From the NCBI RefSeq assembly GCF_037975245.1, contig NC_092561.1, forward strand, positions 12,151,001 through 12,215,000: a stretch of DNA of 64,000 nucleotides, read 5' to 3'. This document shows positions 58,139 through 64,000 of this stretch, piece after piece. Positions within the stretch are counted from its first letter, which is position 1, and each line of letters starts with the position of its first letter. The position numbers were made by a program, and so were the translations under genes. The DNA comes from Apostichopus japonicus. Taxonomy: Eukaryota > Echinodermata > Holothuroidea > Aspidochirotida > Stichopodidae. The notes under the pieces were generated by a model. That model had not been told where the DNA came from, ran no database searches, and was given only the letters and a program-made list of their open reading frames with translations.

Positions 58139-61100
58139 TCAATAATCGCGAATAAGTGAAACGTGGTAAAGAGCTGAAAAGGGCGCCAGTCGTCCATTTG
58201 AGTCCGTCAGGGGGGGCATCCGCCCCTCCTGTCTGTATGGACGCTCGGCTACTGCCCTAATAGACTCCTCAGATAGATAGTCATGTACAGTACGGGGGAA
58301 AAAATACATCCTATAATAGTCTCTAGAACAATGTGGATTATGATAGGCTTGGGTGTTTTCACATCTAGTTGAAACTTGGTGATTCTTTGAGGTAAGATAT
58401 TGTGCTGGATCAATGGCTACCAACTGGTTCTGCATTTTGTAGACCATTGTCTACCTCGATATTCTACGTCTTTCGGCAAGAGATTTCCAACCTAGATCTT
58501 GAAGCATCGTCCCAACACTTGATGTGGGGTGGGTAACTAGTGTTTACAGTTACATATGAGTCCAAAGTACCTGAGAGCCGTTACCCGTATTGTATCGCGA
58601 TTTTCAAGAAACTACATATTTGATGCTATAATAAATGAATGATATTCTCCACTGACAATGTTTTCATGTTCAAATACGTAGGTGTAAGATAAGGTATAAA
58701 ACCTTCCTCGATCATTTCTAATTGCTTTTGTTTATTTCATTAACTTGTTTAATAACTTCATATAATAAGCACCACTACTTACATCGCACTGCCGTTGCTG
58801 CTTATTTTTGCTCTTCACCTCTAAAGGATCAGCCATATAAATATCAAATTAAGCTCTTAAACAGTTTTTACTACCACTGTCTATTATGCAGGCCCAAGGT
58901 TCCCATTTGCTGCGAGATTGCGCGATTCGCGCAATTTGATCGCATTTGGAATAAACGTTAAGCAAAAAGCCATTTGCCAAGATCATTTTCTAGTTGTCCG
59001 GTCTATAATCCATCAGTAACATTTCGTAAAATCCCTTGTCAGTTTTTCTTTCTATGAAATAATCGAATGAATTAATAATAATTGTGAGAATTCTTTCAAT
59101 TTCTCCCACATGGTAGCCTTACACCACACTAAGTCAATGGGAAAATCTAGCCTATACCCCTGAAATTGTGAAGCAGTTATAAGATATGCATGGAATACTT
59201 TCATTATTGCTGTTATCTTCGACCACATGGTAGCCTAACACCACACTAAGTCAATGTGAAGTCTGCCTAACCATCGGTTTGCAAAAAGTAGTAGTAGGGG
59301 TAGTATCGCGTCGGGCGGGTACCCGGAGAACCTGTGCAAACACTAGTGGTAACGAGTGAGGGCAAAATTTGCAGCACGTCTTTGAACCATTTCAATTTTA
59401 TTTATCAGTTTATTGGTATAAGGGTTCCAAACAGTGTTGCTGTACTCCAGAATTGGCCTCACTAGTGCCTTGTAAGCTTGTTGTTTGACACTGGTATTTC
59501 TGATGTTAATATTGCGACGAAGGAAATTGAGAACGTTTGTTGCTTTAGAGGTGAGAAAATCTACCTGCTTATCCCAATGTAAATCGTGAGTGATGTGAAC
59601 TCCCAGATATTTGATAAACTGGACATGCTTAAGTTCCAAGCCATGGAGGGTGTGGGCGAAAATCTTTGGTTTGCATTTGCGAGTGATACTAATATTTTCA
59701 CATTTTTCGGGGTGTAATTCCATCATCCATTTCTTTTCCCAGTTTTGTAGGGTATTTAGGTCTTTCTGCATAAGCTTGGCATCCATTGCGTTCTTCATTA
59801 CCATATATCATAGTGTCATCATCAAATAATCGAGTGGTGGAGTGTAGATTTTGGGCGAGACCATTTATATAAAATAGGAAAAGGCAGGGTCCAAGGACTG
59901 AGCCTTGCGGTACACCGGATATGACATGAATGCTTGATGATGCGACGCCATCTAAAACTACAGATTGAGTTCTATTAGTCAAGAAGCTTTTGATCTAGTT
60001 GTTGGTGCTTCCAGTGATTCCATACCACTTCAACTTTTCAATCAGTCTTATATGACCAACTTTGTCTAATGCTTTCACAAAGTCAAGCACGCAGACATCT
60101 GTTTGGTGTCCATTTTGCATGTTATGTGAGACGTCTTCAATAAATTCAAGGAGTTGGCTTTCACAAGACCTTTTGTTCGTAGAGCGTAGAATATATCATT
60201 ATGAGATGCAAAGGTTACTACTACAGATGATATGTTCCATTAATTTTGATGCAATACACGTTAAGCTAATGGGTCAGTAATTTGCTGGATCATACTTTTG
60301 TCCCTTCTTGTAAATAGGTGTGACATTTGCTTTTCTCCAGTCTGCCAGTGATATCCTGAATATTGTTGTCAATGGTTCGGCATGAATCTCGTCAGCTAGT
60401 TCTTTGAATATTCTTGGGCCTATGTTGTCAGGGCCAGCAGCTTTTCCAGGCTTAAGATTTTTTAGGAGCTTCAGCACACCGGTGACAGTTATATTTAGGT
60501 GAGGGAGATCGGGAAAGTGATGAGCAGGTGCTGTTAAGGTAAGAGTAGTCTCAATGGTAAAAACAGACTGGAACTGGCGATTTAGAGCCTCACCTTTTAG
60601 TTGCGGGTCAGATATCAGCTTTCCATTCACTCTCAGAGGGGCACCACCATTAGAATCAGTTCTCTTATGCTTAATGAATGTCCAGAATCTTTTCATACTG
60701 TCAAAGAGGTTTGGGTCAGTAGTATTAGGAGCAACGATGTCAGAGATATAATCCCAGTATGCCTTTTGCAAGTCTCTTTGTACCTCTTTCTTTAAATTTA
60801 AGAAGCGCTCTTCATCACAAAGTCTCCCAGATTTTTTGAGGTTTTAAAGGCTTTATTTCGTCTTCTAATTTTCCTTTTTAGGTCAAGGCTAATCCATGGT
60901 TAAGAGTCTCTAGTTTTTACACGCCTGTGTGGGATGTATTTCTTAATACCATTGGTGATACCATTTTTGAACAGGTTCCACAGAGACTCTGTATTTAATG
61001 TCAATTGAGCTTTGTTGAGTTCATCCGCAAGCTTCTCAGCATGTTGGCGGAAGCCAGACCAATCAGCCTTTTTATACAGGGGTACTTGACGGGGTAGCTG

Positions 61101-61152
61101 TTTCCTGCGAGCAGGTTTTATGTCAAACTCAGTACAAATAACTTTTGTGTCC
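58139..61152 (-). mobile_element. Dead Jockey/CR1-like LINE, 5'-truncated, split by a hAT-like element
   Basis: Minus-strand reverse transcriptase (RT), readable in pieces. From the right: ADWSGFRQHAEKLADELN, PWISLDLKRKIRRRNK, AYWDYISDIV, KNLKPGKAAGPDNIGP, the RT motif A DFVKALDKV (60070 region), motif B SGVPQGSVLGP and motif C LFDDDTMIYG (canonical FADD has become FDDD), then YLGVHITHDLHWDKQV, ALVRPILEYSNTVWNP and VQRRAANFALTRYH. After the inserted element the C-terminus continues with MLQDLGWKSLAERRR (58500 region) and MVYKMQNQLVAIDPAQYL to a stop at 58139. In-frame stops (after KTRDS, after PANY, before IKSFL, before MVYKM) and frameshifts kill it. No endonuclease domain is present, so the copy is 5'-truncated near 61152, as usual for LINEs. 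No poly-A is visible. Confidence 0.9.
58538..59345 (+). mobile_element. Non-autonomous hAT-like element (TAGTG family), copy 4, nested in the LINE
   Basis: An 808-bp insertion with left tip TAGTGTTTACAG and right end CAAACACTA. Flanks are TGGGTAAC (58530-58537) and GTGGTAAC (59346-59353), matching at 6 of 8. LINE coding sequence continues on both sides. Contains two or three ACACTAAGTCAATG subrepeats and GGGCGGGTACCCGG near the right end. Confidence 0.9.
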
Positions 61153-61600
61153 TAGTTATGTCATACCTATTATTCAAAAACATATGGAAGGAGAAAAAAT
61201 CATTCAAAAACATGGAAGGTAAAAATATCAACTGATGTATTAAGTTTGTTCTTTTACTACTAGGAAACATTAAAATAAGGACACCCATAAACGTCTTTCA
61301 CAGTTGAATTTCATCAAAGTCGGCTGCCAGGGTCGCCATTTTGCTTCCCTCGTGGTTATTGACTTCATATTCTCGGCACAGTAAGCATGGTAACAATACC
61401 AATTTTGGCAAATTAAAGAATGTGCTGGACAGGGCAGGAAATAAGCAGCGGCAACGGGCGCTTCGCCCTCGCAAGTGCTGAAAAAGTCTTCATAAAGCAC
61501 AATTGTCAGGGTGAAAAACTGATAAGAGAAATATAAGTAATAAGCCCTCGTAATGTCAGGTGTCTGTGTAAAATTAATTGTGACATGCTTTTGCTTTAGC
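61153..61600. other. Spacer with a possible minus-strand first exon
   Basis: On the minus strand AAGCAAAATGGCGACCCTGG (ATG at 61337-61339) opens MATLAADFDEIQL, ending in a stop or at a weak GTGAAA donor. The surrounding GC content is higher than average (GGCGCTTCGCCCTCG). It resembles a start-codon exon, but nothing downstream supports it. Confidence 0.25.
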
Positions 61601-61935
61601 TAGGGTTTGCAGTAGCAGCGCGAATTGCGCAAACAGTTCTCACAATCCTGCATAAAATTTGAAGCAGTGCGGGAGTGTTGCTTCCCACACAGTCGCTTGC
61701 AAATTACGGCCTCCACAAAGCATGGTACCCGAACATCACACATAGTCATCAGGAAAATCTAACCTACTTTAAGCATCTCTTTATTTTCTGAAATTGTGAC
61801 GCATTTAGCTAGAACTAAAATATCCATGTAATACTGCAACCTTCGACCACATGTTAGCCTTACACCACACTAAGTCAATGGAAATGTACACTAACCATCG
61901 GTTTGCCAAAAAAAAAGCTGCGTAGCTTTGTTTAT
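61601..61935 (+). mobile_element. E2-type element, left-end fragment
   Basis: Tip TAGGGTTTGCAGTAGC, GCGCGAATTGCGCAAACAG, GAAGCAGTGCGGGAG, then one subrepeat (CACACTAAGTCAATGG). The right end is missing. Confidence 0.65.
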
Positions 61936-62029
61936 GTAAGAGTTGCGGGATATGGGGTTCTTCTCAGCAGTTAGCTGTACAACAGGATTATTGGGAATCC
62001 CCCTAGTGGTCACGATGTGTGGAGACAAC

Positions 62030-62215
62030 TGACCAGGGGTCACCTGGGGTCAAATTGTGAAAACCTTGTAATCACAATATCTCAATACTGGAAGCTTGGG
62101 CCCACCTCTAATTTAGTGTGTAGAAGTACCACAGTGAGATAAAGAATCCTATTGTGTTTGGTCAAAGGTCATTTGGAGTCATCAGAGGTCAAATTGTGAA
62201 ACCCTTGTATACATG
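62030..62215 (-). repeat. TGACC-type repeat, reverse, about two units
   Basis: GACCAGGGGTCACC, GGTCAAATTGTGAAAACC, TTGTAATCACAATATCTC and TTGGTCAAAGGTCATTTGG are the complement of the 1-1745 unit. Confidence 0.75.
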
Positions 62216-62339
62216 TACAACCTCACTATGCATTTTGTCAGATTCATGAAGAAAACTGCTCATGTTACATGATCGAAACCACAATGCATTTTTGGTTTCA
62301 ATGATATAATTGTAACCTATGCATTCATGCAGGGGGAGA

Positions 62340-63530
62340 GTGTGTGTGTCAAACCTGGCTAGACCTGTTAGCAATTTTATGTTGTCTAGGCTAGCAACGG
62401 TTGGGTAGAATAGGGTTCGTTAATATCGTTAATACCAGTCAGTATACCAGTACACTTACAGTAAGATTGCAAAACATCTCCTGCATTATTTCTAAAGGCA
62501 ATTTTCCTACAGGCTATCAGTCATAATTCGCAAAGTATAGAACAATTTAAGGAGACCAGTTATCTGTTGATGCTGCTAGGATTTTTGGAAGATTGATGCT
62601 CTGACAACCTCAGATTTTCATTGCGTAAAAGATTTGATTTAGGCAGTGTAATGGAGTAATAGCGATATTTTTTCGTGCATCAATCTGCAGCTTACAGACA
62701 GATAAATTGGGAAAATGTACAAAGTGGCCACTCTAATCGAGAAGCGGTTCAAAGTAGCATTGAGGTACTGTATATGCTTAGGATTCCCGCAAACCTAGTT
62801 ACTGTATGACTAGTAAAATAGTGGAGCTCTAATGTAACAGAAGCCAAGCTATCTTTGTAGGTATTTTTACAGATGGTTACAGATGTATTTTTAATAGTTT
62901 GAGACACTACAGTACAGTAGGCCTAGCTGCTTATTTATGATTCTGCGTCATGTTTTACTTTGTTCATCACTTACTTTTGGTGGAAAAAGGTTAAATTTCA
63001 TACTGCACAAAAACATAACTTTCCAATGTGCAATTACGTAGCACCATGCATCTGCCTAAGTGCCTAATATTTTTCACAGAAAGTATTGATGTTGTAGATC
63101 TGTACTATGGAGACTTGAACAGCACTCAAAGGTCTTGTGGCGAGTGAAAATTGGCGAGTAGATTGTTAGTCACTGTCGCCAAATAGCGAGTACTTTTAAA
63201 AATATTTGTCGAGGCCTAATAACCTTGGGAACATGATTTCTCATGGTAGAAATCATGGATACTGATGGATTTGCCATATTGAGTACAAGAATCTTGTTGC
63301 TTGTGAGGTCAAATCTCCATTGAGGTCACCAGAAGTCAAATTCTGAAAAACCTATTACGTGATATCTAACGATGGAAGTTGTTGATACCTCTAATACTTG
63401 GTGTTTGGATTCATACCATTGAGTACAATATCTCTATCATTTTTGGTGGAGGTGTGTATAGCCACGTACAGTATACTGACCTGTGTTTAACATGCAATAG
63501 TGTTATTGTATCAAAATGGTGGCCATTTCT
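62340..63530 (+). repeat. Dispersed repeat family E5, copy 3
   Basis: 62340-63070 parallels 24060-24850. 63290-63510 (GAGGTCAAATCTCCATTGAG, ATTTTTGGTGGAGGTGTG) parallels the left part of 32755-33600 in reverse. 63071-63290 is not matched to other copies here. Confidence 0.65.
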
Positions 63531-63551
63531 ATTGTAACAGCTAGTTCTGGT

Positions 63552-63841
63552 CAAGCGCATAGCCAGGAATTTGCCAAGGGAGGTGCGAAACTGTATATTC
63601 GGCATTGCAAATTATCTAAGTGTAGCGCCACCATGGTTTGCGCGAAGCATACAAGAAAATTTTGGCTGAAAATGCATCTCAGATCGCTGGAAATGGCACT
63701 TCCCAGGCCTTGTAAGTTGCATCTTAGCATTTTCTCTTTTGAAAATACTAGCGATATCATAAAAACATTAATTTCATTTTAGAATATATGCTCAAGGGAG
63801 GGGGGGCTGCCCCCTTCGCCCCCCCCTTGGCTACGCGCCTG
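63552..63841 (+). mobile_element. hAT-derived MITE (GCGTAGCC family)
   Basis: A 290-bp copy very similar to 3055-3339, from CAAGCGCATAGCCAGG to TTGGCTACGCGCCTG. The flanks (GTTCTGGT and GTTAAATT) do not give a convincing duplication. Confidence 0.8.
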
Positions 63842-64000
63842 GTTAAATTAACGACCAGAAGTCTAGTGCACTGAAGTCATCAAAATCTCAATGCATTTTG
63901 CACTCTTGTTCATTACTGAGTTACTTAGGTTGATTGGTGAAATGGCTACCTGGAACAGTTTATCATTTCAGTTGGTCATTTGTGTGGGCCTAACATTTAT
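63842..64000. other. Non-coding end of window
   Basis: Nothing recognised. Confidence 0.4.

Noticed and set aside
1-64000. tRNA, rRNA or spliceosomal RNA genes
   Set aside because: Looked for B-box-like GGTTCGAATCC and conserved snRNA/5S words by eye; none found. A covariance-model search would be decisive.

Overview
The window is eukaryotic, AT-rich and gene-poor. It contains GT-AG exon fragments, hAT-type transposons, a LINE, minisatellites and several interspersed repeat families. I see no operons, rRNA, tRNA or CRISPR. The repeat style (TAGGCCTA-rich spacer, G-run-ended hAT MITEs whose tips read GCGTAGCCAGG, TGACCTTTGACC repeats) suggests a marine deuterostome invertebrate, most likely an echinoderm. 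That assignment is inference from the repeats alone.

Layout. 1-1745 is a tandem array of 13 units of about 146 bp, each carrying a TGACCTTTGACC motif. 2225-4257 is a decayed two-exon gene of an uncharacterised zinc-ligand family. 7072-10177 is a fold-back element with 22-bp minisatellite arms and a 1,258-bp hAT-like element inside it. 10-19 kb is mostly degenerate repeats with isolated exon-like ORFs. 19258-20048 is a second fold-back element. 20-34 kb is dispersed repeats, a recent 267-bp tandem duplication and a second hAT-like copy. 34574-38466 holds two adjacent transposons (one containing a third fold-back element) inserted in a TGACC-type repeat. 38.5-41.9 kb holds an empty-site/filled-site pair for a hAT-like insertion. 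44506-44804 is the best candidate for an intact host-type exon, from the same family as the 2.2-4.3 kb pseudogene. 51535-57959 is a full-length hAT transposon with a perfect 8-bp target-site duplication and a transposase broken by two frameshifts. 58139-61152 is a dead Jockey/CR1-like LINE on the minus strand, split by another hAT-like element. The remainder, to 64000, is dispersed repeats ending in a MITE.

How the parts relate. The hAT transposon at 51.5-58 kb has termini and subterminal sequence shared with the roughly 285-bp MITEs at 3.1, 21.8, 45.3 and 63.6 kb, so those MITEs look like its deletion derivatives. A separate hAT-like family (tips TAGTGTTT) has four copies, each with recognisable 8-bp duplications. 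Three fold-back elements of unrelated sequence share one design: an 8-9 bp target duplication, a short terminal motif, and arms in which that motif is repeated inward as a minisatellite. That shared design is the most unusual thing in the window. No complete, clearly functional protein-coding gene is visible.
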